Shown: positions 27,480-36,377, numbered from the stretch's first letter. The stretch is 64,000 bases of DNA from Cryobacterium melibiosiphilum (GCF_003602235.1 NZ_QZVS01000097.1:124001-188000), one strand, 5' to 3'. Numbers and translations are program-made. Notes: generated by a model from the letters alone, not told the origin.

Positions 27480-28337
27480 ATGACAGCCCGAAATTCTGGG
27501 TTGACCGAACCGGGAGCTGGGTTGACCGAAACGGGAGCTGGGTTGACCGAACCGGGATCGCGGCCCGTGGGGTCGGTGGCACTCGTCGGTGGTGGTCCCG
27601 GCGCCGGTGAGCTGCTGACCGTCGCCGCGGTCGCCGCGCTGAGCGCGGCCACCGTCGTGCTCTACGACCGGTTGGCCCCGCACGAGACGCTGCGCGCCCT
27701 TGCGCCGCAGGCCGTGCTCATCAACGTGGGTAAGCATCCGGGAAACCATGCGATCTCGCAGACCGACATCGAAGCCCTCCTGGTCGAACACGCCCTCACC
27801 GGCGCACGCGTCGTGCGGCTGAAGGGCGGCGACCCCTACGTCTTCGGGCGCGGCAGTGAAGAAGTGCTCGCCTGCCACCGCAACGGCATCCCGGTCACGG
27901 TGATCTCGGGCGTCACGAGCGCCATCGCCGTGCCCGCCGCCGCCGGCATCCCGCTGACGCACCGCGGGCTCAGCCACGGCTTCACCGTGATGAGTGGCCA
28001 CGCGCCGCTCACCGACCGTGAACTCGAAGGCCTGACCCTGCTCGGCAGCACCATCGTGGTACTGATGGGCGTCGGCACCCTGCCGACCCTCAGCCAGGGC
28101 CTGCTGCGCCACGGCATGGATGCGGACATGCCCGTCGCGATCATCGAGCGTGGCTTCAGCGAGACCCAGCGCACGACCATCGCCACCCTCGCGACCGTGC
28201 TGTTCGAGTCGGCGCGGGTGGGCGTGACCTCCCCCGCGGTGCTCGTGATCGGCGAGGTCGTGAGGCTCGCCTATGACGGCGACCTCAGCGCCGAAGACCT
28301 GCTGCGCCGCGCCGGCGAGTTCGCAGCGGTCGACTGA
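27480..28337 (+). CDS. uroporphyrinogen-III C-methyltransferase (SUMT)
   Basis: A 285-residue SAM-dependent enzyme making precorrin-2 for siroheme. Motifs include LVGGGPGAGELLT (about 38-50), YDRL, VRLKGGDPYVFGRG, the SGVTSA region and GYP-like downstream blocks. No dehydrogenase/ferrochelatase domain is fused, unlike CysG. The ATG at 27480 has GAGGAG seven nt away and lies two nt after nirB. The N-terminus carries three 21-bp repeats (27498-27560) encoding GLTEPGA-type heptads, which are not part of the enzyme core. Confidence 0.93.
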   Translation: MTARNSGLTEPGAGLTETGAGLTEPGSRPVGSVALVGGGPGAGELLTVAAVAALSAATVVLYDRLAPHETLRALAPQAVLINVGKHPGNHAISQTDIEALLVEHALTGARVVRLKGGDPYVFGRGSEEVLACHRNGIPVTVISGVTSAIAVPAAAGIPLTHRGLSHGFTVMSGHAPLTDRELEGLTLLGSTIVVLMGVGTLPTLSQGLLRHGMDADMPVAIIERGFSETQRTTIATLATVLFESARVGVTSPAVLVIGEVVRLAYDGDLSAEDLLRRAGEFAAVD

Positions 28338-29500
28338 TGCCGAACGAACCCACCGAACCTCCCGTCGTCCCCGAACCTGTCGACGTGCCGATGACCGCGT
28401 TCCAACCCGACCAGCTCGAGGGGTTTCGCATCGGGGTGACGAGCGACCGCCGGTCGAGCGACCTGATCGACGCCTTCGAGCGCCGCGGGGCCCGGGTCGT
28501 GCACGCCCCCACCCTGCGCATCGCCAACTCGCAGCAGGACGGCCCGCTGCTCGATGACACCCGCACCATGATCGCCGCCAAGCCCGACATCCTGCTCGCC
28601 ACCACGGGCTATGGGGTGCGACGCTGGTTCGAGGTCGCCGAGATGGACGGCCTCGGGCACGCCCTCACCGAGGCCCTGGCCGAGACCACTATTTTGGTGC
28701 GCGGCCCGAAGGCGCGCGGCGGTATCCGTGCGACCGGCCTCAACGACTCCGGCATGAGCGACACCGAAACGACGGCATCGCTCGTGGACAAGGTACTCGC
28801 CGAATACCCGCCCGGCCTGACCGTGGGGATCCAGGTGCACGGACACACCGACGAGCGGCAGCTGGACCGCCTGCGCGCGGTGCACGACACCGTGCTCACG
28901 GTGGCGCCGTACCGCTGGATCGCCGTCGACGACTCCGACGAGCGCGTCTACAAGCTCATCGAGGCGATCTGTGCCCGGCAGCTGGACTGCGTCACCTTCA
29001 CGAGCGCACCCTCGGTGCACGCGCTGTTCGGCGCGGCCGAGGGCATGGGCGTCTATCCGGCGCTGATCGCCGCACTGCAGACCAACGTGCGGGCGGCATC
29101 CGTCGGCCCGGTCACATCCATCCCGCTGATCGCGGCCGGAATCGACCCGATCCAGCCGACCCGTTTTCGCATGGGCGCGCTGATTCGGCTGGTCTGCGAG
29201 CAGCTCGAACTGGTCGGCATCGAACGCATCGAGACACGGCACGGACCGCTCGCGCTGCGCGGCGCGATGGTCGAGTTCGGGGGGCAGCGCATTCCGCTGC
29301 CGCCGACCGCGCTCGCGATCCTGCGCACCCTCGTGGCCGCCGGCGGGGCCGTCGTGTCGCGCGACGAGCTCGCCCAGGCGCTGCCGGGCACGACCGACGA
29401 CCACGCCATGGAGGTGTCGCTCGGGCGGCTGCGGCAGGCGCTGCCGGAAGCGGGGCTCATCGCGACCGTGGTCAAGCGCGGATACCGACTCGACGTGTAG
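28337..29500 (+). CDS. HemD-like protein with C-terminal winged-helix domain (NnaR-like regulator)
   Basis: A 387-residue fusion. Residues about 25-280 resemble uroporphyrinogen-III synthase (VTSDRRSSDLIDAFERRGARV, VHGHTDERQ, CVTFTSAPSVHALF, ASVGPVTS). Residues about 300-387 form an OmpR-type winged helix (LPPTALAILRTLVAAGGAVV, AMEVSLGRLRQAL, VVKRGYRLDV). The same architecture is known in mycobacterial NnaR, a co-activator of nitrite/nitrate genes, so a regulatory role is more likely than catalysis. Its ATG shares the A of the SUMT stop (TGATG). Confidence 0.85.
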   Translation: MPNEPTEPPVVPEPVDVPMTAFQPDQLEGFRIGVTSDRRSSDLIDAFERRGARVVHAPTLRIANSQQDGPLLDDTRTMIAAKPDILLATTGYGVRRWFEVAEMDGLGHALTEALAETTILVRGPKARGGIRATGLNDSGMSDTETTASLVDKVLAEYPPGLTVGIQVHGHTDERQLDRLRAVHDTVLTVAPYRWIAVDDSDERVYKLIEAICARQLDCVTFTSAPSVHALFGAAEGMGVYPALIAALQTNVRAASVGPVTSIPLIAAGIDPIQPTRFRMGALIRLVCEQLELVGIERIETRHGPLALRGAMVEFGGQRIPLPPTALAILRTLVAAGGAVVSRDELAQALPGTTDDHAMEVSLGRLRQALPEAGLIATVVKRGYRLDV

Positions 29501-29519
29501 CCGCATCGGTCGGGGTGCC

Positions 29520-29595
29520 TGTCGATACGTGACAGCTGTGGGCGCACGACTCTCGTATGGGGCCGTCGCACGCTGTCAGCTGTCACGTATCGACA
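29520..29595. repeat. 76-bp palindromic element, copy 1
   Basis: Perfect 19-bp inverted arms (TGTCGATACGTGACAGCTG at 29520-29538 and its complement at 29577-29595) around a 38-nt GC-rich centre. It lies between the convergent ends of the HemD-like regulator and the nirC-type gene. A second copy of equal total length is at 30656. It could act as a terminator or be a REP-like or miniature mobile element. Confidence 0.85.
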
Positions 29596-29626
29596 ATTGC
29601 GCACTCATCGAGCTGCGGATTCGGGT

Positions 29627-30481
29627 CTACCGGAGCGCGAGCACCGGCTCGGGCGCGGCCGCCTCGGCGGGCAGACCCACGGCATCCGCTCGCTGAATGT
29701 GGGTGCGATGCGAGAAGTAGAACAGCCCGGCGCACAGCGTGACCGCGCCGATGAAGTTGCCGACCAGCACGGGCAGCTGGTTCCAGCCCCACCACTGGCC
29801 GATGCTGACGTCGGCGCCGAGCAGCATGCCGGCGGGGATGACGAACATGTTGACGACCGCGTGCTCGAATCCGAGCGCGAAGAACATGCAGACCGGAAGC
29901 CACATGGCCACGATCTTGCCGCCGGTCGAGGTGGAGGACAGGGCGAGGATGGCGCCGAAGGCGACCATCCAGTTGCAGAGGATGGCCTTGATGATCACGA
30001 GGGCGATGCCGCTCGCGCCGAGGATCTCGTAGCCGGTGGTCTTGGCCTCGGCGGCAGCGATCAGCGTCGCGATGAGCGGATGCGTCTGGTCGGTTCCCAT
30101 GCGCGTGATCGTGGCCAGGTAGAGCCCCGCGTAGAGGCCGCAGCCCAGCAGGTGCCCGACGATCACGACACCGAAGTTGCGCAGCATCCGCCCCACGCTG
30201 GTGCGGCCTTCCAACACGGCCAGCGGGATGAGGGCGAAGCTGCCGGTGACGAGTTCGAGGCCGAGCAGCACGATCATGACGAAGCCGATCGGAAAGATCA
30301 GGGCGCCGACGAGGGGCAGGCCGGTCTGCGCGGTGCCGGTATAGGCGAGCGTTGTCGCACAGGCGAGGATCGCGCCGGCGAGGGTGCCGCGGGCGAGGAG
30401 CTGGCCGATGCTGAGGTTCGCCTTGGCGATGCCGGCCTGAACGGCGGCGTCGATCAAGCGGGTGGGGGTGACGTAGGACAT
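29627..30481 (-). CDS. formate/nitrite transporter family channel (NirC/FocA-like)
   Basis: A 284-residue six-helix channel of the FNT family. Typical stretches are LIDAAVQAGIAKAN at the N-terminus, the re-entrant loop region GLELVTGSFA (about 75-85), the second half-repeat ILCNWMVAFG and FALGFEHAVVNMF. Given its neighbours it most probably moves nitrite. The ATG at 30481 has AAAGG upstream. It is convergent with the nirB operon and flanked on both sides by the 76-bp palindromes. Confidence 0.9.
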   Translation of the reverse strand: MSYVTPTRLIDAAVQAGIAKANLSIGQLLARGTLAGAILACATTLAYTGTAQTGLPLVGALIFPIGFVMIVLLGLELVTGSFALIPLAVLEGRTSVGRMLRNFGVVIVGHLLGCGLYAGLYLATITRMGTDQTHPLIATLIAAAEAKTTGYEILGASGIALVIIKAILCNWMVAFGAILALSSTSTGGKIVAMWLPVCMFFALGFEHAVVNMFVIPAGMLLGADVSIGQWWGWNQLPVLVGNFIGAVTLCAGLFYFSHRTHIQRADAVGLPAEAAAPEPVLALR

Positions 30482-30655
30482 GGTGCGGCCTTTCGAAGAA
30501 ACCGGCCGGTGGGGCCTGTTTCCACGGTAGGACTCACGCGATGCGAGCGGGTTTCTGCCGGGTGGACTGCGTGTTTCCGACGCCTCAGGGTGTCGCATGG
30601 CCGCTGTGAGGCCGGACGGGCGACGTGGCGGGCCTGGCCGCTGTGCGGGCGCGCG

Positions 30656-30731
30656 TGTCGATACGTGACAGCTGTGAGCGAGCGAGGCCGCTAGAGCGGG
30701 GTGGCGCGCACACAGCTGTCAGCGATCGACA
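30656..30731. repeat. 76-bp palindromic element, copy 2
   Basis: Arms at 30656-30676 and 30711-30731 pair at 18 of 21 positions around a 34-nt centre. The left arm is identical to the left arm of the copy at 29520 over 21 bp, while the centres differ. It sits between rimM and the nirC-type gene, a few bases after the rimM stop on the minus strand, and would fold into a hairpin in either transcript. Confidence 0.85.
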
Positions 30732-30738
30732 GCACAAC

Positions 30739-31389
30739 CTACGAAAGTTCGGAAGCCTCGGCTTCGGGCAGCTCGGGCTCTTCGGCCAGCTCGGGCTCTT
30801 CGGGCAGATCGGGCTCTTCGGGCAGATCTTCGAGCAGTCCGGGCGGCGGCGTGATCGTCACAATGCCGGCCTTCACGTCGACGGCGGGCACGATGGCCTT
30901 CACGAAGGGCACCATCACCTCACCGGACGCGGTCTTGACGATCAGCAGGTCCTGCGCGGGCAGGTGCTCGAGCCGCGCGATGGTGCCGATCTTGATGCCG
31001 TCGCGGTGCACGGCGAGGCCGACCAACTGGTGGTCGTACCAGGCGTCTTCCTCGTCGGGCTGCTCAGCCGAATCCTGGTCAATCCACAGGATGGCTTTGG
31101 CCAGCGTTTCCGCTGTCTCGCGATCCGGGACATCCTTGAAAAACCCGACGGCGTGCTGGTTGTACCAGCGCAGCTCGACGAGTTCGATGGTCTTGCCGTG
31201 CCAGCTGCTGCCGGTCGGAACCTGGAGCGTGAACACGGCGCCCGGGACGAAACGTCGCCCCGGGTCATCCGTGAACAGTTCGAGCTTGATCGCTCCCTTG
31301 AGGCCGTGCGCCTTCGTCAGACGCCCCACCCGCAACTGCGGCTGGGGTTCTGACGCACTGACTACTGCTGTGTCGTTCACCGGACTCAT
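30739..31389 (-). CDS. rimM: 16S rRNA maturation factor RimM
   Basis: A 216-residue RimM: N-terminal domain with VGRLTKAHGLKGAIKLELFTDDP, and C-terminal PRC-barrel with DAWYDHQLVGLAVHRDG..IGTI and VPFVKAIVPAVD. A tail of about 30 residues is built of Glu/Pro/Leu repeats from 18-bp tandem units (30763-30828), an extension beyond the family core. The ATG at 31389 with GGAG just before it is the start. It follows the KH gene by seven nt. Confidence 0.93.
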   Translation of the reverse strand: MSPVNDTAVVSASEPQPQLRVGRLTKAHGLKGAIKLELFTDDPGRRFVPGAVFTLQVPTGSSWHGKTIELVELRWYNQHAVGFFKDVPDRETAETLAKAILWIDQDSAEQPDEEDAWYDHQLVGLAVHRDGIKIGTIARLEHLPAQDLLIVKTASGEVMVPFVKAIVPAVDVKAGIVTITPPPGLLEDLPEEPDLPEEPELAEEPELPEAEASELS

Positions 31390-31396
31390 CTCCGGC

Positions 31397-31633
31397 TCAG
31401 AAATCGGTGTCGACGACGTCGACCCGTACGCGCTTGCCGTCGGCCAGTGCCGCCACCAGGGTGCGCAGCGCTTTCGCGGTGCGACCGGCACGGCCAATGA
31501 CCCGGCCGAGGTCTTCGGGGTTCACACGAACCTCGAGGACATCGCCGCGGGGGGACTTTTTTTCGGCAACGTGCACATCGTCCGGGTGATCAACGATCCC
31601 CTTGACGAGGTGCTCAAGCGCGGGAGCGAGCAA
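31397..31633 (-). CDS. KH-domain RNA-binding protein (KhpA-like)
   Basis: A 78-residue single KH domain protein with the GxxG loop in GRVIGRAGRTAKALRTLV. In the conserved order rpsP-KH-rimM it probably binds RNA in ribosome or small-RNA processes. The start is TTG at 31633, two nt after the rpsP stop, giving the family N-terminus LAPALEHLVKGIVDHPDDV. No better start exists. Confidence 0.9.
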   Translation of the reverse strand: MLAPALEHLVKGIVDHPDDVHVAEKKSPRGDVLEVRVNPEDLGRVIGRAGRTAKALRTLVAALADGKRVRVDVVDTDF

Positions 31634-31635
31634 AA

Positions 31636-32049
31636 TTACGCCTCGTCGGTCGCGTCGGCAGCGGCCTCGGCGGGCTCTTCAGCCTTGACAACGGGCTTCT
31701 CAGCCTTGGGACGCAGAACCGGCTTCTTCTTCTCGTCGGCGACGAAAGCAACCTTCGGCTCTTTGATCTTCACGGTCGACACGGCGTTCTTGTCGCCCTT
31801 GAAGATTCCCCAGTCGCCGGTCAGCTTGAGGAGGACAGCAACCTGCTCGGTCGGCTGGGCGCCAACGGAGAGCCAGTACTGCGCACGCTCAGACTTGATC
31901 TCGATGATCGAGGGGTTCTGCGTGGGGTGGTAGATGCCGATTTCTTCGATCACTCGACCATCGCGCTTGGTGCGACCGTCGGCAACGACGACGCGGTAGT
32001 ACGGTGCACGGATCTTGCCCATGCGCTTCAGACGGATTTTGACAGCCAC
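31636..32049 (-). CDS. rpsP: 30S ribosomal protein S16
   Basis: A 137-residue S16 starting [19 protein letters not shown], with [15 protein letters not shown] and [13 protein letters not shown] tail of about 45 residues rich in Lys, Ala and Glu extends the core, as in many actinobacteria. The GTG at 32049 has AGGAGA four to ten nt upstream. It heads rpsP-KH-rimM. Confidence 0.96.
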   Translation of the reverse strand: MAVKIRLKRMGKIRAPYYRVVVADGRTKRDGRVIEEIGIYHPTQNPSIIEIKSERAQYWLSVGAQPTEQVAVLLKLTGDWGIFKGDKNAVSTVKIKEPKVAFVADEKKKPVLRPKAEKPVVKAEEPAEAAADATDEA

Positions 32050-32242
32050 AATTCTCCTGTGTTGATTCTCTTGTTTGGCGAACCTTGGCCGTGAGCGTGG
32101 GGGCACACTCGGCAATAAGCTCTAGGGGATCTTCTTCTGTCTAGATAGAGGGTCGGACAGAAGAGATCACGACTGATCATTCTGCCAGACATCCCCGCAT
32201 TCTGCATAATCCACCTGTCTGACCCCCGCGCAAGGAGCACCC

Positions 32243-33379
32243 GTGACACTCGACTTCGCGCAATCCGCCCGATCCACCATCGGCATCGAATGGGAACTGG
32301 CCCTCGTCGACCAGCAGACCGGCGACCTGCGCTCGATCGGCGGCGACGTGCTCGAGGCCCTGCGCGGCCCCGACGGCTCGCACCACCCGCACATCACCGA
32401 GGAGCTGCTGCTCAACACGGTCGAGCTGGTCAGCGGCGTGCACGACACGGTCGCCGGCGCGGTGGCGGATGTCGCCGGTCAGGTCGAGGAGGTTCGGGCC
32501 ATTACCGAACCGCTCGGCGTCGACCCCGTCTGCAGCGGCTCGCATCCGTTCGGGCAGTGGTTCGACCAGGAGGTCACCGACAAGCCGAGATACCACAAGC
32601 TCATCGACCGCACCCAGTGGTGGGGCCGCAACATGATGATCTGGGGCATCCACGTGCACGTGGGCATCGAGGACAAGAACAAGGTCATCCCGATCCTGAA
32701 CGGCATGCTCAGCTATATCCCACACCTGCAGGCGCTCTCCGCGTCGAGCCCGTTCTGGGCCGGGGTGAACACGGGCTATGCCAGCAACCGTTCGCTGATG
32801 TTCCAGCAGCTGCCGACCGCGGGCCTGCCGTGGGACCTCGATGACTGGGAGGCCTGGGAAGGCTACGTCGACGACATGACCAGCACCGGAGTGATCGAGG
32901 ATGTGACCGAGGTGCGCTGGGACATCCGCCCCTCGCCGCGCTGGGGCACGATCGAGGTGCGGGTCTGCGACGGCGTGTCGACGACCCAGGAGCTCGGCGC
33001 CATCGCGGCGCTCATCCAGTGCCTCGTGGAATGGATGTCGACTCGGCTGGACGCCGGCGAAACCGTGCCGCGGATGCCGCAGTGGTTCGTGCGGGAGAAC
33101 AAGTGGCGTGCCGCGCGATACGGCATGGACGCCGAGATCATCCTCGACGCCGCCGGCAATGAGCGCCTGGTGACGGATGATGTGCGCCGGCTCATCGAGA
33201 CCCTCACGCCGGTCGCCGAGCGGCTCGACTGCCTGACCGAGTTGCTGCAGCTGAACCTGATCCTCGACAAGGGCGCGAGTTACCAGCGCCAGCTGGCCGT
33301 CGCCGCGTCGACCGGCGGGAGCCTGCCCGCCGTGGTGCGGTCGCTGCGCCGCGAACTGCGGCTCGGCCTGCCCGCCTGA
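32243..33379 (+). CDS. glutamate-cysteine ligase family 2 / YbdK-like carboxylate-amine ligase
   Basis: A 378-residue ATP-grasp-like ligase of the GCS2 family. GIEWELALVDQQTGDL (about 14-30), HITEELLLNTVEL, GSHPF, MMIWGIHVHVGIED (about 130-143) and RWDIRPSPRWGTIEVRVCD are family blocks. It joins glutamate to an amine or cysteine; actinobacteria usually rely on mycothiol, so glutathione synthesis is not implied. The GTG at 32243 has GGAG five nt upstream. It is divergent from rpsP (193-nt gap). Confidence 0.85.
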   Translation: MTLDFAQSARSTIGIEWELALVDQQTGDLRSIGGDVLEALRGPDGSHHPHITEELLLNTVELVSGVHDTVAGAVADVAGQVEEVRAITEPLGVDPVCSGSHPFGQWFDQEVTDKPRYHKLIDRTQWWGRNMMIWGIHVHVGIEDKNKVIPILNGMLSYIPHLQALSASSPFWAGVNTGYASNRSLMFQQLPTAGLPWDLDDWEAWEGYVDDMTSTGVIEDVTEVRWDIRPSPRWGTIEVRVCDGVSTTQELGAIAALIQCLVEWMSTRLDAGETVPRMPQWFVRENKWRAARYGMDAEIILDAAGNERLVTDDVRRLIETLTPVAERLDCLTELLQLNLILDKGASYQRQLAVAASTGGSLPAVVRSLRRELRLGLPA

Positions 33380-33403
33380 GGCGCTGCCCTTCTCCGGCGG
33401 CGG

Positions 33404-34192
33404 CTAGGCGTTCTTGGAGTCGCGCCAGGCCAGCCAGTCGGTCGCCGGCGCGAGGTCGTAGTCAGGCCCGGAGACGCCGAGCGTGAAGAGGCGCGCGCCG
33501 AGGTCGTAGAGCTGGTCGGCCTGCTCGACCGTGCGGTTCTTCAGTTCGGTGGAGATCTCGATCTCGGTGATATCGCGGCCGACCTTAGTGCACCACTCCC
33601 CCAGCACGCCGAGCTTGTGCGCGAGCACCTGCGGGTCGCCGAAGGAGTGCCAGATGTCGGCGTGCTGGGCGACGATGCGCAGGGTCTTCTTCTCGCCGCC
33701 ACCGCCGATGAGCACCGGGATCTCGTGCACGGGCGGCGGGTTGATCGTGCCCCAGCGCGCCTCGATGCGGGTGAGGCTCTCGTCGAGGGCGTTGAGCCGG
33801 GTTCCGGGCGTGCCGAACTCGTAGCCGTATTCGTCGTAGTCCCGCTCGAACCAGCCGGCTCCCGTGCCGAAGATGAAGCGCCCAGCGCTGATGTGGTCGA
33901 TCGTGCGAGCCATGTCGGCCTGCAGGTCGGCGTTGCGGTAGCTGTTGCAGTTGACGAGGGCGCCGAGCTGGATCGTGGTGGTCTGCTCGGCCCAGGCGGC
34001 GAGCATGGTCCAGGATTCGAAGTGCAGGCCGTCGGGGTCACCGCTCAGCGGAAAGAAGTGGTCCCAGTTGAACGCGATGTCGGCGCCGAGTGCTTCGACC
34101 TCGGTGAGGGTGTCGCGGATCTTCTCGTAGGGGGCGTGCTGCGGGGCGATCTGCACGCCGAGGCGCACCGGACGGTTCGTCGTTGAGGTCAT
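33404..34192 (-). CDS. LLM class (F420-type) oxidoreductase
   Basis: A 262-residue TIM-barrel luciferase-like monooxygenase/reductase. It opens RLGVQIAPQHAPYEKI, with FNWDHFFPLSGDPDGLHFESWTMLAAWA, LGALVNCNSYRNADLQADM, FIFGTGAGWFERDYDEYG and PVLIGGGGEKKTLRIVA, typical of F420-binding members. The substrate is unknown. It lies downstream of ffh beyond a palindromic repeat. Confidence 0.87.
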   Translation of the reverse strand: MTSTTNRPVRLGVQIAPQHAPYEKIRDTLTEVEALGADIAFNWDHFFPLSGDPDGLHFESWTMLAAWAEQTTTIQLGALVNCNSYRNADLQADMARTIDHISAGRFIFGTGAGWFERDYDEYGYEFGTPGTRLNALDESLTRIEARWGTINPPPVHEIPVLIGGGGEKKTLRIVAQHADIWHSFGDPQVLAHKLGVLGEWCTKVGRDITEIEISTELKNRTVEQADQLYDLGARLFTLGVSGPDYDLAPATDWLAWRDSKNA

Positions 34193-34231
34193 GCCGCCAT
34201 CCTAGGTTGCGCCCCTGACACCTCGCCTTTT

Positions 34232-34313
34232 CCGCTGGTCGAGATTTCGACAGGCTCAACAACCGGCGTGCGCGCTCCCGCTGGATTGAGCCTGCCGAAA
34301 TCTCGACCAGCGG
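34232..34313. repeat. 82-bp intergenic palindrome downstream of ffh
   Basis: Arms of 28 bp at 34232-34259 and 34286-34313 pair at 27 of 28 positions (the mismatch could be G-U in RNA) around a 26-nt centre. It lies between the ffh stop and the LLM gene start and probably terminates ffh. The core TTCGACAGGCTCAACAACC recurs in similar form at 53986-54040, so this is an interspersed repeat family. Confidence 0.85.
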
Positions 34314-34342
34314 GAATTGGCGCGGCAGGGGGCGGGGCGGAG

Positions 34343-35935
34343 CTACCGGCCGAGCATTTTCTGCAGGGCTTCCATCTCTTCGGCGCTCGGGCCGCCGGCC
34401 TTGCCCTTGCCGGGCTGGGCCGTGCTGCCGCCGCCGATGCCGAAGCCGGAACCCGCGGCATCCGTCGACGGCGTGACGGGCTTGACACCCGCGGCGAGGG
34501 CCGCGTTCTCGGCGGCACGCTTGGCCGGGTTGCCCGACTTGGAGCCCTTCTTCTTCTGTACCTGCTTGCCCTTGCCGCCGGCGAACGGGGCGCCGGGGAT
34601 CGGGCCCATGCCGGGGATGTTGGGCATGCCGCCGCGGGCGACGGTCTTCATCATCTTCGCGGCCTGCTCGAAGCGCTGCACGAGCTGGTTGACCTCGGTG
34701 ACACTCGAGCCTGAGCCCTTCGCGATGCGCAGGCGGCGCGAGCCGTTGAGCAGCTTCGGGGTGGTGCGCTCGAGCTTGGTCATCGACTGGATGATGGCCT
34801 CGGTGCGCACGATCTCGCGCTCGTCGAAGTTGTCGAGCTGCTGCTTCATGGCGCCGGCGCCGGGGAGCATGCTCATCATCTTCTTGATCGAGCCCATGTT
34901 GCGCAGCTGCTGCATCTGGCCGAGGAAGTCGTCGAGGGTGAAGGTGTCGGTCGCGAACTTCTCGGCGACCTTGCGGGCCTCGTCTTCGTCGAACGCACCC
35001 TGCGCCTGCTCGATCAGGGTGAGGATGTCACCGAGGTCGAGGATGCGGCCGGCCATGCGGTCGGGGTGGAAGGGCTCGAAGTCGTCGAGGCCCTCACCGG
35101 TCGAGGCGAACATGATCGGGCGCCCCGTCAGCGAAGCAACGGACAGCGCGGCGCCACCGCGGGCGTCGCCGTCGAGCTTGGTGAGCACGACGCCGGTGAA
35201 GTCCACGCCGTCCTGGAAGGCCTTCGCCGTGGCGACGGCGTCCTGGCCGATCATGGCGTCGATGACGAAGAGCACCTCGTCGGGGTCGATGGCCTTGCGG
35301 ATGTTCGCGGCCTGTTTCATGAGCTCGGCGTCGACTCCGAGGCGGCCGGCGGTGTCGACGATGACCACGTCGTGCACCTTCTGCACGGCCCACTTCACGC
35401 CGTCGCGGGCGACCTTGACCGGGTCGCCCACACCGTTGCCGGGCTCGGGCGCGTAGACGGCGACGCCGGCCTGGCGGGCGACGACCTCGAGCTGGGTGAC
35501 GGCGTTCGGGCGCTGCAGGTCGGCGGCGACGAGCAGCGGGGTGTGGCCGTCTTTGGCGAGCCACTTCGCGAGCTTGCCGGCGAGCGTGGTCTTGCCGGCG
35601 CCCTGCAGGCCCGCGAGCATGATGATGGTCGGTGGCTTTTTCGCGAACTCGAGGCGGCGCTGGGTGCCACCGAGAATCTGCACGAGTTCTTCGTTGACGA
35701 TCTGCACGACCTGCTGGGCCGGGTTCAGCGCCTTGTTGACCTCGTCGCTGAGCGCGCGCTCGCGCACGATGCCGGTGAAGGCCTTGACGACCTCGAGGGC
35801 GACGTCGGCGTCGAGAAGGGCGCGCCGGATCTCACGAACGGTGCCGTCGACATCCGCTGCCGTGAGCTTGCCCTTGGTGCGGAGATTTTTGAACGTCTCG
35901 GCCAGGCGATCTGAGAGGTTTCCAAAAGTAGCCAT
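34343..35935 (-). CDS. ffh: signal recognition particle protein Ffh
   Basis: A 530-residue SRP GTPase. N domain (1-100), G domain with GLQGAGKT (109-116), VVIVDTAGRLGVD, TKLDGDARGGAALS, and a Met-rich M domain (about 330-440) with MKQQLDNFDEREIVRTEAIIQSM. A Gly/Lys/Ala-rich tail of about 70 residues extends the M domain, as is common in actinobacteria. It acts with FtsY (41156) in membrane protein targeting. It starts with ATG at 35935, divergent from the monooxygenase gene. Confidence 0.96.
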   Translation of the reverse strand: MATFGNLSDRLAETFKNLRTKGKLTAADVDGTVREIRRALLDADVALEVVKAFTGIVRERALSDEVNKALNPAQQVVQIVNEELVQILGGTQRRLEFAKKPPTIIMLAGLQGAGKTTLAGKLAKWLAKDGHTPLLVAADLQRPNAVTQLEVVARQAGVAVYAPEPGNGVGDPVKVARDGVKWAVQKVHDVVIVDTAGRLGVDAELMKQAANIRKAIDPDEVLFVIDAMIGQDAVATAKAFQDGVDFTGVVLTKLDGDARGGAALSVASLTGRPIMFASTGEGLDDFEPFHPDRMAGRILDLGDILTLIEQAQGAFDEDEARKVAEKFATDTFTLDDFLGQMQQLRNMGSIKKMMSMLPGAGAMKQQLDNFDEREIVRTEAIIQSMTKLERTTPKLLNGSRRLRIAKGSGSSVTEVNQLVQRFEQAAKMMKTVARGGMPNIPGMGPIPGAPFAGGKGKQVQKKKGSKSGNPAKRAAENAALAAGVKPVTPSTDAAGSGFGIGGGSTAQPGKGKAGGPSAEEMEALQKMLGR

Positions 35936-36060
35936 AGTTGGATTAGTTTAACGGAACTTCACGGCTCCCCCGGTCACCCGGCCTGATTCGCCGCCCGCTT
36001 TGGCTGTACCAGTACGGTGTAATCACCCGCATCTCGCCGGGTCGCTCACGAGGAGAACAC

Positions 36061-36372
36061 ATGTCAGTCGTCGTCGTTGCCACGCTCACTCCCCAGCCCG
36101 GCAAGCTGCAGCAGATTCTCGACGCCTTCGCCCTCGTCGCACCCAAGGTGCACGACGAGCCCGGCTGCGAACTCTATGCCGCGCACCGCAGCGCGAACCA
36201 CGTCGTGATCATCGAACGCTGGAGCGAGGCGACCGACCTCGCCGCCCACGCCGCGGGCACCCCGATGACACAGCTGAACGCCCTGTTGCGCGGCCTGCAG
36301 GCCGAGCCGACGGATGTCACGGTGCTCGAAAACGTGCCCTTCGGCGATCCGCAGAAGGGCACGATTCAGTAA
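36061..36372 (+). CDS. ABM-superfamily (putative quinol) monooxygenase
   Basis: A 103-residue ferredoxin-like-fold protein of the antibiotic biosynthesis monooxygenase type: VVVVATLTPQPGKLQQIL, VHDEPGCELYAAHRSANHVVIIERW. Such proteins are dimers that oxidise small aromatic compounds or quinols. The actual substrate is unknown. The ATG at 36061 has GGAGA seven nt upstream. It is convergent with the surface-protein gene. Confidence 0.83.
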   Translation: MSVVVVATLTPQPGKLQQILDAFALVAPKVHDEPGCELYAAHRSANHVVIIERWSEATDLAAHAAGTPMTQLNALLRGLQAEPTDVTVLENVPFGDPQKGTIQ

Positions 36373-36377
36373 GTGTC

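Noticed and set aside
29520..30731. Composite transposon bounded by the 76-bp elements
   Set aside because: Each element is a complete palindrome by itself, there is no transposase between them, and no target-site duplication was seen.
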